Positions 8,738 through 15,776 of a stretch of DNA of 38,169 nucleotides are shown piece after piece. A model generated the notes under the pieces. That model did no database searches. It saw only the letters and a list, made by a program, of their open reading frames with translations, and had not been told where the DNA came from. The stretch is from Moraxella bovis. Lineage in GTDB: Bacteria; Pseudomonadota; Gammaproteobacteria; Pseudomonadales; Moraxellaceae. The stretch is from NCBI RefSeq assembly GCF_002014975.1, contig NZ_MUXV01000005.1, positions 18,567 through 56,735 on the forward strand, read 5' to 3'. Position numbers and translations under genes: made by a program. The stretch's first letter is position 1. Each line of letters opens with the position of its first letter.

Positions 8738-9710
8738 GATTTTCCCCATTATTTAATTTATTCTCGTCTTTCATTTTGCCTTTATGAAAATGGCTATCTA
8801 CCACACCCATAAATAATTCTTCTAGGCGGTTGGCTTTATTTCTCATGCTGACAATTTGGATATTTAGGTGATTTAATTGCGTAAATACGTCATTTAAATG
8901 CTGGGTTTTATTAAGCGTGATTTCTAAAGTTTTATTATCCGCCAAATTGATATGACTAATGTTATTTAGAGTTGGGGTATTTTTTAATTCATCTTTTAAA
9001 TCAAAAACAAAAGTTTCTAATGATAACTGCGTAAGCAATGATTTCATCCCGGTGTTAATTAAAATCTCGCCATGATTTAATATGGCGATGTATTTACACA
9101 ACTGCTCGGCTTCTTCTAAATAATGGGTCGTCAAAATAATAGTCGTGCCTTCGTCTTTATTGATACGCTCCATAAAATCCCACATAGAACGGCGTAATTC
9201 AATATCCACCCCTGCGGTCGGCTCGTCTAATATCAAAAGCCTAGGGCGATGCATTAAAGCACGGGCAATCATCAGACGGCGTTTCATACCGCCAGAGAGC
9301 GAACGAGCCTTTGTATCTTTCTTATCCCACAGCCCCAATTCTTTTAATAAAAATTCGGCTCGCGGCAAGGCGTCTTTCTTTTTTATGCCGTAATAGCCTG
9401 CTTGAATAATCAATATATCCAAACATTTTTCAAATTGGTTAAAATTAAATTCTTGGGGAACAACGCCCAAATAAGACTTGGCAAGGCTTGGATTTTTGTG
9501 CAAATCCACACCAAAAATCTCCACCGTGCCGTCTGTTTGGGGAAATAATGAGCTGATGATACCAATCATCGTGGATTTGCCTGCTCCATTTGCCCCAAGC
9601 AAGGCAAAAAATTGGCCTTGTGGCACGGTCAAATCCACGCCTTTTAGGGCGGCAGTGCCATTGGGATAGGTTTTTTTAAGATTGGTTATTTTTAAGGCTG
9701 GTATGGTCAT
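8730..9710 (-). CDS. yadG: ABC transporter ATP-binding protein, YadG-like
   Basis: A 326-residue nucleotide-binding subunit that drives the YadH-like permease. Walker A GANGAGKST lies near residues 39-47, the signature LSGGMKRR near 138, Walker B LLILDEPTAGVD near 158, and the switch His in LTTHYLEEAEQ near 195. After ~235 residues there is a C-terminal extension ending in a charged Asn/Lys/Glu-rich tail, a little longer than usual. The start has only a weak ribosome site. The 3' end overlaps the permease start, which suggests translational coupling. Confidence 0.92.
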   Translation of the reverse strand: MTIPALKITNLKKTYPNGTAALKGVDLTVPQGQFFALLGANGAGKSTMIGIISSLFPQTDGTVEIFGVDLHKNPSLAKSYLGVVPQEFNFNQFEKCLDILIIQAGYYGIKKKDALPRAEFLLKELGLWDKKDTKARSLSGGMKRRLMIARALMHRPRLLILDEPTAGVDIELRRSMWDFMERINKDEGTTIILTTHYLEEAEQLCKYIAILNHGEILINTGMKSLLTQLSLETFVFDLKDELKNTPTLNNISHINLADNKTLEITLNKTQHLNDVFTQLNHLNIQIVSMRNKANRLEELFMGVVDSHFHKGKMKDENKLNNGENHE

Positions 9711-9811
9711 GATTTGATTTTTTAAAAATTTTATAATTAAATTAGGACAAATAACAAAAAGACAAATTCACTTTTTAAATAAGTTAATTTATTTAAATCA
9801 ATACAAGTTAA

Positions 9812-10495
9812 TTAAAAGAAATTGCTTACGTCTGCAATATAGAAATCGCCGTCATTATCCGCCTGATAGAGCTGTTTGCCATTTACTTCTATCGCCGTCA
9901 AACAACCGTCCCCATACGCCCATGTATCAATGCAGATAATGCCGTTTTGAAATAACACCTGTCCGTCTCGCTGTTCGGTATGCCCACAAATCACGGTTTT
10001 GCCTGAGACATGAGCGACATGGTCGTTTTCTAATTTACGCCAGCGTAGGGCATAATCATTTTGTTTATCCATTGGCAAATATGGATAAATGGACGCATGA
10101 CAGAAAATAAAATCGTCTGTTTCATGATAATCCACGGTTTTATTTAAAAAACCCACATAATTAAATGGCAAATGCAAACACTCTGACCGCATGGGCATTA
10201 GATTAAAAGATTGCAAGGTTTTATCGCCACCGACTTTCAGCCAAAATTCAAAGTCATCTTTGTATTTTAACCCTGCCAGCATAATCAGCTCGTGATTACC
10301 CATGATAAAGACCGTTTGACAGATGTCAGATAAATTCATCAATATATCCAGCACGCCTTTGCTGTCATCGCCACGATTGACATAATCGCCCAAAAAGATA
10401 AGTGTGTCATCGAAGGTTGGCTGTATGCCGTCTATCAGCGTGGCTAGGGCAACCCTACTGCCGTGAATGTCGCCAATGGCAAAAACTCTTGCCAT
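9812..10495 (-). CDS. Calcineurin-like metallophosphoesterase (PPP family)
   Basis: A 227-residue phosphatase of the Ser/Thr phosphatase and diadenosine tetraphosphatase superfamily. The metal-binding motifs occur in order: GDIHG at 8-12, GDYVNRG near 36-42, GNHE near 66-69, a histidine in FCHASIY and another in ICGHTEQ. The single-domain length suits a lambda-phosphatase-like or ApaH-like enzyme. The substrate cannot be read from sequence. The start ATG has AAAGGC upstream. It follows the cytochrome c5 gene by about 100 bases on the same strand. Confidence 0.88.
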   Translation of the reverse strand: MARVFAIGDIHGSRVALATLIDGIQPTFDDTLIFLGDYVNRGDDSKGVLDILMNLSDICQTVFIMGNHELIMLAGLKYKDDFEFWLKVGGDKTLQSFNLMPMRSECLHLPFNYVGFLNKTVDYHETDDFIFCHASIYPYLPMDKQNDYALRWRKLENDHVAHVSGKTVICGHTEQRDGQVLFQNGIICIDTWAYGDGCLTAIEVNGKQLYQADNDGDFYIADVSNFF

Positions 10496-10592
10496 GATTT
10501 GCCTTTTAATCCAAAATCCAAAATATAAAAGACGAAAAACGCCAAACAGCCTAAGCGGTTATCCGCCTAAGCCATTTGGACTATTTAATGAA

Positions 10593-11138
10593 TTATTGCG
10601 ATTGGGAAATGATATAATCAACCGCGTTTTTCACTTCATCATCAGAGATGTCTGCACCACCACGAGCAGGCATGGCATTAAAGCCATTGATGGCGTGGTC
10701 GTACAAAGTTGCCTTACCTTTGGCGATACGTGGAGCCCAATCGGCTGTACCTGTTTTTGGTGCTCCCACCAAGCCCGCATCATGACACGTGGCACAGATG
10801 GCATTATAAAGCTGGTCACCAGGGCGAGCCACACCTTCTACCGCGGGGGCTAGCACAGTGATGTTAATGTCGCACTCTTCGCCATCAAAGCACACTTTAC
10901 CCACAGGGGCGATACGTGCCACCAGTTGTGGGTACATGGCGATGAGCTTTTTGACCTGAGCACTGTCCTCAGGGATGGCTTCTTTTTTGGCTTCTGCTTT
11001 GGGTGCTTCTGCAATCGCGGTCTCTGCCTGAGTCTCGCTCGTTGCTTCTACATTGGCAGGTGCTTCACTTGCTTGGCTGGTCATTACGCCAGAAATTGCC
11101 AACAATGTGGCAAAAGATAAAGTTACAATTTTTTTCAT
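10593..11138 (-). CDS. Cytochrome c5 family c-type cytochrome
   Basis: A periplasmic electron carrier of 181 residues. It has a clear Sec signal peptide (MKKIVTLSFATLLAISGVMTSQASEA) and then an Ala/Glu-rich linker to about residue 55. The heme site C115-A-T-C118-H119 and a downstream Met (FNAMPARGG) as likely sixth ligand follow. AGLVGAPKTGTADWAPRIAKG and the C-terminal DEVKNAVDYIISQS are typical of the c5 family. An extra Cys pair (C83 and C89) before the heme domain could form a disulphide. A possible -10 lies at 11201-11206. It probably feeds a terminal oxidase. Confidence 0.9.
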   Translation of the reverse strand: MKKIVTLSFATLLAISGVMTSQASEAPANVEATSETQAETAIAEAPKAEAKKEAIPEDSAQVKKLIAMYPQLVARIAPVGKVCFDGEECDINITVLAPAVEGVARPGDQLYNAICATCHDAGLVGAPKTGTADWAPRIAKGKATLYDHAINGFNAMPARGGADISDDEVKNAVDYIISQSQ

Positions 11139-11200
11139 TGTCTTATCTCGTTTAGCCTTGAATAATCTTGTTATTCTGGGTTTGGGAAATTTACCCTACT

Positions 11201-11206
11201 ATTATA
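11201..11206 (-). promoter_or_regulatory. Possible -10 box for the cytochrome c5 gene
   Basis: ATTATA on the plus strand reads as a perfect TATAAT on the minus strand, 62 bases before the cytochrome start codon. No good -35 is visible at the right distance, so this is tentative. Confidence 0.3.
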
Positions 11207-11311
11207 AGGGAAAATAGGGATAAAATACCACGTTTTTTATGTAATTTGTAAATAATTAGCAAGATTTTTTGGCATTTTTACAAAAACATGGTAATTTTGG
11301 CAAAAATCTGC

Positions 11312-11317
11312 TAAAAT
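11312..11317 (+). promoter_or_regulatory. Likely -10 box of the tRNA-Arg gene
   Basis: TAAAAT ends 12 bases before the mature tRNA 5' end, a usual position for tRNA promoters. The -35 region is not recognisable with confidence. Confidence 0.35.
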
Positions 11318-11329
11318 ATCGCCCTTGAT

Positions 11330-11406
11330 GTGCCTGTAGCTCAGTTGGATAGAGTGTTGGCCTCCGAAGCCAAAGGTCGTGGGTTCAATTCCCGCCAGGC
11401 ACGCCA
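11330..11406 (+). tRNA. tRNA-Arg, anticodon CCG
   Basis: A complete 77-base tRNA with encoded CCA. The acceptor arms GTGCCTG (11330-11336) and CAGGCAC (11396-11402) pair perfectly, then G and CCA follow. The anticodon stem TTGGC/GCCAA (11357-11361 and 11369-11373) holds the loop CTCCGAA, anticodon CCG at 11364-11366, reading CGG arginine codons. The T-arm GTGGGTTCAATTCCCGC is intact. A terminator follows at 11424. Confidence 0.97.
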
Positions 11407-11423
11407 TTTATCATTGATAAAAC

Positions 11424-11457
11424 AAAAAAACACGCCCAAAAGCGTGTTTTTTGTTTT
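11424..11457. terminator. Bidirectional terminator between tRNA-Arg and gloA
   Basis: AAAACACGC pairs with GCGTGTTTT around an AAAA-type loop, flanked by A7 on the left and T-rich sequence on the right. It serves the plus-strand tRNA and the minus-strand gloA. The gloA stop codon touches its right edge. Confidence 0.8.
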
Positions 11458-11990
11458 TAACCTTTTAGCTCAATAATCTCAACCCAGTAGCCATCTGGGT
11501 CTTTGATAAAGGCGATGTCTTTCATGCTACCGTCTTCGGGGCGTTTTTGGAATACAACATTGTTTTCATCAAACCACGCCACTGCTTTTGCCAAATCAGG
11601 CGCGGCAAAGCAGATATGCCCAAAGCCTCTGGGGTCGCTGTTGCCGTCATGATAGCTAAAATCAGCATCATTTTCGGTACCGTAGTTGTGCGTGAGTTCT
11701 AGAATACCACGTTGGCGCGAGACATAAGCGGTCAGATTCTCTGTGGCAGGCAAATTATCACGCTCATCGGCTGTCAGCTTTGCCAAAAAATACAAGTCAA
11801 ATTTGGCATCAGGGAATTGACTATGGCGTAACAAAGTCATGCCAAGCACACCTGTATAAAATTCTAGCGACTTGACAGGATCTTTGATGCGTAGCATGGT
11901 GTGGTTAAAGGTAAAACCTTCGGACGCTGTCGGAATGTCTTTAACGCCATTGGCGGTCAAGGCTTGGGCGGGTTGGGTAATGGTCGTCAT
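11457..11990 (-). CDS. gloA: Lactoylglutathione lyase (glyoxalase I)
   Basis: GloA isomerises the methylglyoxal-glutathione hemithioacetal to S-lactoylglutathione. At 177 residues it matches the longer, eukaryote-like class that usually binds zinc. That class carries the extra loop around residues 58-95, absent from the ~135-residue E. coli type. The four metal ligands appear as H30 (TFNHTMLRI), E98 (GILELTHN), H125 (GFGHICF) and E171 (YWVEIIE). The start ATG has AGAGGAG upstream. It stands alone and ends in the shared terminator with the tRNA gene. Confidence 0.94.
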   Translation of the reverse strand: MTTITQPAQALTANGVKDIPTASEGFTFNHTMLRIKDPVKSLEFYTGVLGMTLLRHSQFPDAKFDLYFLAKLTADERDNLPATENLTAYVSRQRGILELTHNYGTENDADFSYHDGNSDPRGFGHICFAAPDLAKAVAWFDENNVVFQKRPEDGSMKDIAFIKDPDGYWVEIIELKG

Positions 11991-12046
11991 AACGGCTCCT
12001 CTTTTTGATTTTGTATACTTTTAAAAAAACTTTTGCAATAATAAAC

Positions 12047-12670
12047 TTATTCAAAAAAATTCACTTTGCCAGTTGCCACGTCATATTCCGCTCCGACAAT
12101 GGTCAGTCTCCCACTATTAACCATGTCCTCTAAACTGCGTGAGCCTGATTTTAATTGGCTCACCGACAGTCGCACATTGGCACGCACAGCACGGTCAATG
12201 AACTCGTTCATGTCTATCTTGCCATCGCCTGCGGTGAGTATCTCATGTAGGTTGTACACGCTGGGGCGAATTCTATCAACGATGGATTGCAAATTGGGCG
12301 AATAATATTGCTCAGGATTGATGAGCGTCTCAACACATGCCGTTACCGCCCCGCAGTGGCTATGTCCTAGCACCACCACAAGCTCGGTGCCAAATTTCTC
12401 GGCAGCGAACTCTACCGAACCAATCTGTGACGGGGCAACTACATTGCCCGCCACTCGGATGACAAACAACTCGCCCAATTTTTGGTCAAAGATGAGCTCC
12501 ACTGGCACACGAGCGTCCGAACACCCCAAAATAATGGCAGATGGCAACTGCTCTTCTATCAGTATCGGCGGAGGCTGATGATGTTCTTTGGCGTTTTTGA
12601 TTTTTTCAACATAACGCAAATTACCCGCTTTTAACTGTTCTAGCACCGCTTGGGCATTTAAGTTTTTCAT
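12047..12670 (-). CDS. can: Beta-class carbonic anhydrase
   Basis: Interconverts CO2 and bicarbonate in the cytoplasm. The 207-residue protein has the zinc ligands C50 (in CSDARVP with D52 and R54), H103 and C106 (HSHCGAV). The D-R dyad next to the first cysteine is the usual gating pair of the type II enzymes. The start ATG has AGGAAG at a good distance. The gene name follows E. coli can. The neighbouring gene at 12726 runs on the same strand with a 55-base gap. Confidence 0.94.
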   Translation of the reverse strand: MKNLNAQAVLEQLKAGNLRYVEKIKNAKEHHQPPPILIEEQLPSAIILGCSDARVPVELIFDQKLGELFVIRVAGNVVAPSQIGSVEFAAEKFGTELVVVLGHSHCGAVTACVETLINPEQYYSPNLQSIVDRIRPSVYNLHEILTAGDGKIDMNEFIDRAVRANVRLSVSQLKSGSRSLEDMVNSGRLTIVGAEYDVATGKVNFFE

Positions 12671-12725
12671 GGCACTTCCTGTTGGAGTTATTTAATTTGA
12701 TACGTGACCGACCATTCAAATACTA

Positions 12726-13727
12726 TCAATCATCACCTGGCATGGTCATGGGTGGGGCAGGCTCTAAGTCCGCCACATTCGCCTCCTTGGTGGGTGCAGG
12801 CTTTTCACTTTTAGGTTCAGGCTTTCGTTCATTTTTGGGTTCAGGGGTTGGCTCGGGTCTTGTTTGAGGTTTTGGCTCGACCTGACTTTCTCCTTTATTA
12901 CTATTCTTAGTATCAGCTTTTGGTTTTTCTGCCGTCTCTTTGGGTTTGATGGTAGGCGGTGCTTTGAGTTGTTTGGTCGGCTCACTCTCCTGCTCATTTA
13001 AGTCGGCAATCACGTCTTCTGCCACTGCTTTTTTGGGCGTCTCTTTTACTTCCTCTTGTGGCTTAGGTGCCTCGGCAGGGATTTCTTTTTTGGTTGGTTT
13101 TAAACGAACTGCACGAGGTGATGATTCCGAAGAATCAACCACCACTTCCGCTGAACGTTCGTAATTATCTATCATACCAACATAACGCTTCATTTCCTCA
13201 GGCATGGGTGTGACACTTTTGGGCAGTCCAAAATCCACCGTCTTTATCGCACCCAATGCCTCCTGGGTACTACCCATGATGCCATAGGTTAGGATATAAC
13301 GCTGTTCGTTATTGGCATTATGATAGCGAAAATAAGCAAACTTATCACGGTCTCTGCGTCCTTTGAGATATTCGGTGATAATCTCATTTTGTGCCACATC
13401 CATGACTTGCACTGTCCAGCGTTTGTCATTGTCTTCAAAAAATTTTTTACCCTTAAACTGGGCAGGATAATTACGGAGGTCTCGCACCACCGTCGCAAAG
13501 TCAATGGGTGGCACTTCTTTGGAAAGCTCGCTTAAATTATCAATGGTTACTGGTAAGGCAAAGTCTTCTGCCACCGCTTTGGTTTTTTGACGTTCTTTGG
13601 TAATCTCTGGTGTGGCGTGAGAAAGCGACATTAAGAACCACAGTATCAGCATGACGCCTGCCATGATAAGCCATATCATCGCCTGTCTTCTGGATTTTTT
13701 ATTAATCATCGCTACACTTTGGGTCAT
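12726..13727 (-). CDS. Membrane-anchored protein with SPOR-like domain and Pro/Lys/Glu-rich tail
   Basis: A 333-residue protein that occupies the damX position after aroB. Residues ~17-38 form one membrane segment (AMIWLIMAGVMLILWFLMSL), so the rest should be periplasmic. Residues ~105-185 resemble a SPOR peptidoglycan-binding domain: WTVQVMDVAQNEI, then AYFRYHNANNEQRYILTYGIM, then a helix QEALGAIKT and a PMPEEMKRY end. This matches the known pattern of SPOR domains that bind denuded septal glycan. From ~200 to the end it is low-complexity and rich in Pro, Lys and Glu. SPOR domains are normally C-terminal, so the order is unusual. SPOR assignment is inference. A repeat element separates it from aroB. 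Confidence 0.7.
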   Translation of the reverse strand: MTQSVAMINKKSRRQAMIWLIMAGVMLILWFLMSLSHATPEITKERQKTKAVAEDFALPVTIDNLSELSKEVPPIDFATVVRDLRNYPAQFKGKKFFEDNDKRWTVQVMDVAQNEIITEYLKGRRDRDKFAYFRYHNANNEQRYILTYGIMGSTQEALGAIKTVDFGLPKSVTPMPEEMKRYVGMIDNYERSAEVVVDSSESSPRAVRLKPTKKEIPAEAPKPQEEVKETPKKAVAEDVIADLNEQESEPTKQLKAPPTIKPKETAEKPKADTKNSNKGESQVEPKPQTRPEPTPEPKNERKPEPKSEKPAPTKEANVADLEPAPPMTMPGDD

Positions 13728-13758
13728 GGTCTTGCCTTTAATTAATACAATATTTTTA

Positions 13759-13892
13759 GGTAGTGGTCTAAAAAGTATGCTGAACTAGGTTTTCCGTTCG
13801 CTCTGAGCTATGCCTACGGGTAGGAAAACCGTTAGGTTTCCCAAACTCACCACGAACGGTTTTCCTTGTAGCATACTTTTTGAACCAGAGCC
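13759..13892 (-). repeat. MITE-like element, complete copy in the aroB 3' gap
   Basis: On the minus strand it begins GGCTCTGGTTCAAAAAGTATGCT and ends AGCATACTTTTTAGACCACTACC, the same order as the copy at 26007-26138. The subterminal 12-mers AAAAAGTATGCT and AGCATACTTTTT are inverted repeats. Inside lie paired GTTCG/CGAAC arms. The right edge is 7 bases from the aroB stop codon. No clear target duplication is visible here. Confidence 0.8.
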
Positions 13893-13899
13893 AAAAAAA

Positions 13900-15000
13900 T
13901 CAATGGTTGGCGTTGAGCACTTCTGTTAACACTGCCATATCAAAATCTTTGGTGACAAACGCCTTGCCAAGCTCTTTTAATAACACCAATCGAATACTGC
14001 CGTTTTGCACTTTTTTGTCATGTCCCATCAAATCCAGTGCCACCGATGGTTCTATATAGGGTGGTTTGACGGGCAAATCAAAGATTTGTAACAAATCAAC
14101 AACACGAGCAACTTCGTCTTCACCAATCAATCCAAGTTTTTGCGACATCATCATCGCTTGCACCATACCCGCCGCCACTGCCTCGCCATGAAGCCAATTA
14201 CCATAGCCCATGTGCGTCTCAATGACGTGTCCAAAGGTATGTCCGAAGTTTAGTAAAGCACGCACACCCGACTCACGTTCATCGTTGGCAACGATTTTGG
14301 CTTTATAGTCACAGCAGCGATACACCATCTCGCTTAGTATCGCACCATCTCTGGCGGTAATTTTCGTGGCATTGACTTCAAGCCAATCCAAAAAAGCCTT
14401 ATCAAAAATGAGTGCATATTTTACCACTTCCGCCAGTCCTGCCGCAAATTCTCTTTCGGGCAATGTATCAAATGTCGTCATGTCCGCCAACACGCACACA
14501 GGTTGCCAAAATGCCCCAATCATGTTCTTGCCAAAGGGATGGTTAATGCCTGTCTTGCCACCCACTGACGAGTCCACTTGTGCCAGTAGCGTGGTCGGCA
14601 CTTGAATGAAATTTACCCCACGCATAAAGCTTGCCGCCGCAAAGCCGGTCATATCGCCAATCACCCCACCACCTAAGGCGATGAGCGTACAATCCCGAGC
14701 AAAGTGGTTTTTCATGAGTACATCATAAATGGTATTGATATGCTCTTGGTTTTTATACTGCTCACCATCAGGCAAGACACAGCTCTCCACCATCAAGCCC
14801 TGTACTGCCAAATGTTTAGTTAAATCGGTCAAATACAAAGGGGCAATGGTCGTATTAGTAACGATAAGCACCTGCTTGCCTCTGATGAATGGCAAAATAG
14901 GACTTGCCAAATCTATCTGACCTGCGATGCTGGCACCAATAAAAATGGGATAATCGTGATTCTGGGTTTGGACAGTGAGTGTATTGGTAATGTGTGTCAT
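13900..15000 (-). CDS. aroB: 3-dehydroquinate synthase
   Basis: Second step of the shikimate pathway: converts DAHP to 3-dehydroquinate with NAD and a divalent metal. The 366-residue length is normal. Visible family segments are PDGEQYKN near 79-86, the nucleotide-binding ALGGGVIGDMTGFAAASFMRG near 108-128, the QVPTTLLAQVDSSVGGKTGIN block near 133-153, and the metal-ligand region LNFGHTFGHVIE near 251-262 followed by LHGEAVAAGM. It lies 46 bases downstream of aroK in the usual pilQ-aroK-aroB order. Confidence 0.97.
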   Translation of the reverse strand: MTHITNTLTVQTQNHDYPIFIGASIAGQIDLASPILPFIRGKQVLIVTNTTIAPLYLTDLTKHLAVQGLMVESCVLPDGEQYKNQEHINTIYDVLMKNHFARDCTLIALGGGVIGDMTGFAAASFMRGVNFIQVPTTLLAQVDSSVGGKTGINHPFGKNMIGAFWQPVCVLADMTTFDTLPEREFAAGLAEVVKYALIFDKAFLDWLEVNATKITARDGAILSEMVYRCCDYKAKIVANDERESGVRALLNFGHTFGHVIETHMGYGNWLHGEAVAAGMVQAMMMSQKLGLIGEDEVARVVDLLQIFDLPVKPPYIEPSVALDLMGHDKKVQNGSIRLVLLKELGKAFVTKDFDMAVLTEVLNANH

Positions 15001-15046
15001 AATGCTACTTTGAAATTTGCTGTAAATGTCTTAATTGATTTAAATA

Positions 15047-15655
15047 TTAAGATGTTTGCTGATTCTCAATATTTTTGGCATAAGCGATAAGAACATCAAG
15101 TATCTCTGCCATCATTTGCTTGGGGTAAGCCCTTCCTGTAGCGACAGTAATGTCTGCCACCTCTTGATATAATGGTGATCGTCTTTGATAAAGCGTTTCT
15201 AATACCACTCTGGGGTTATCTGTTTGGAGTAGGGGGCGATTTTTGTCTTTTTTGGTGCGATGGATTTGGGTGTCCACGCTCGCATCCAAAAAAATAACCA
15301 ATCCACGTTTTAGATATTCTCGATTGCATTCACGCTCAACCACACCGCCACCTGTAGCCAGTACAATGCTTGGCATGGCAGACAGCTCATCCATGGCACG
15401 ACTCTCACGCTCACGAAAGCCTGACTCACCCTCTTTTTGAAAAATCCACGGAATGTCCGCCCCTGCTTTTTCACTGATACACCAATCCACGTCCCAAAAA
15501 GGGCGTTTTAAATGTTTAGCAAGCAGTTTACCAATAGTTGTCTTGCCCGCCCCCATCGGTCCCACCAAAAAAATAGACGGCAATAAATGGGTATAGTGAT
15601 GAATGGGTTTTTGGACAAACACCTCTTCAATCACCGCCGATTCTTCTATACTCAT
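15047..15655 (-). CDS. aroK: Shikimate kinase
   Basis: Phosphorylates shikimate with ATP. I take the ATG at 15655 (202 residues, MSIEESAVIEE). The longer frame to 15736 begins with TTG inside the upstream terminator and is unlikely. The P-loop GPMGAGKTT lies near residues 31-39. The substrate motifs DVDW, RERESRAMDELS and the GGGVVERE loop are present, and the lid arginine lies in DKNRPLL. About 25 extra N-terminal residues precede the kinase core, longer than E. coli AroK. A terminator at 15731-15765 separates it from pilQ. Confidence 0.94.
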   Translation of the reverse strand: MSIEESAVIEEVFVQKPIHHYTHLLPSIFLVGPMGAGKTTIGKLLAKHLKRPFWDVDWCISEKAGADIPWIFQKEGESGFRERESRAMDELSAMPSIVLATGGGVVERECNREYLKRGLVIFLDASVDTQIHRTKKDKNRPLLQTDNPRVVLETLYQRRSPLYQEVADITVATGRAYPKQMMAEILDVLIAYAKNIENQQTS

Positions 15656-15730
15656 AATAACATCACTAAAAATAAATGTTCTATGATACAAGTTTTGGGC
15701 GATTATGGCTAGTGCTTTTTTGTGAACACA

Positions 15731-15765
15731 AAACAAAAAGCAGACTATTAGCCTGCTTTTTGTTT
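15731..15765 (-). terminator. Strong intrinsic terminator after pilQ
   Basis: Thirteen-base perfect arms (15731-15743 and 15753-15765, core AAAAAGCAG/CTGCTTTTT) with a 9-base loop. It is 12 bases after the pilQ stop on the minus strand. It should end the pilMNOPQ transcript and leave aroK partly dependent on read-through. Confidence 0.8.
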
Positions 15766-15776
15766 GAACTGTACAA

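Noticed and set aside
10532..10575. A GCCTAAGC repeat after the cytochrome c5 gene as a terminator
   Set aside because: The two GCCTAAGC copies are direct repeats, and only a 4-bp GCGG/CCGC stem can form, with no good T tract.
10467..10853. A 128-residue plus-strand frame across the phosphoesterase and cytochrome genes
   Set aside because: It runs antisense to two well-supported genes and resembles no protein.
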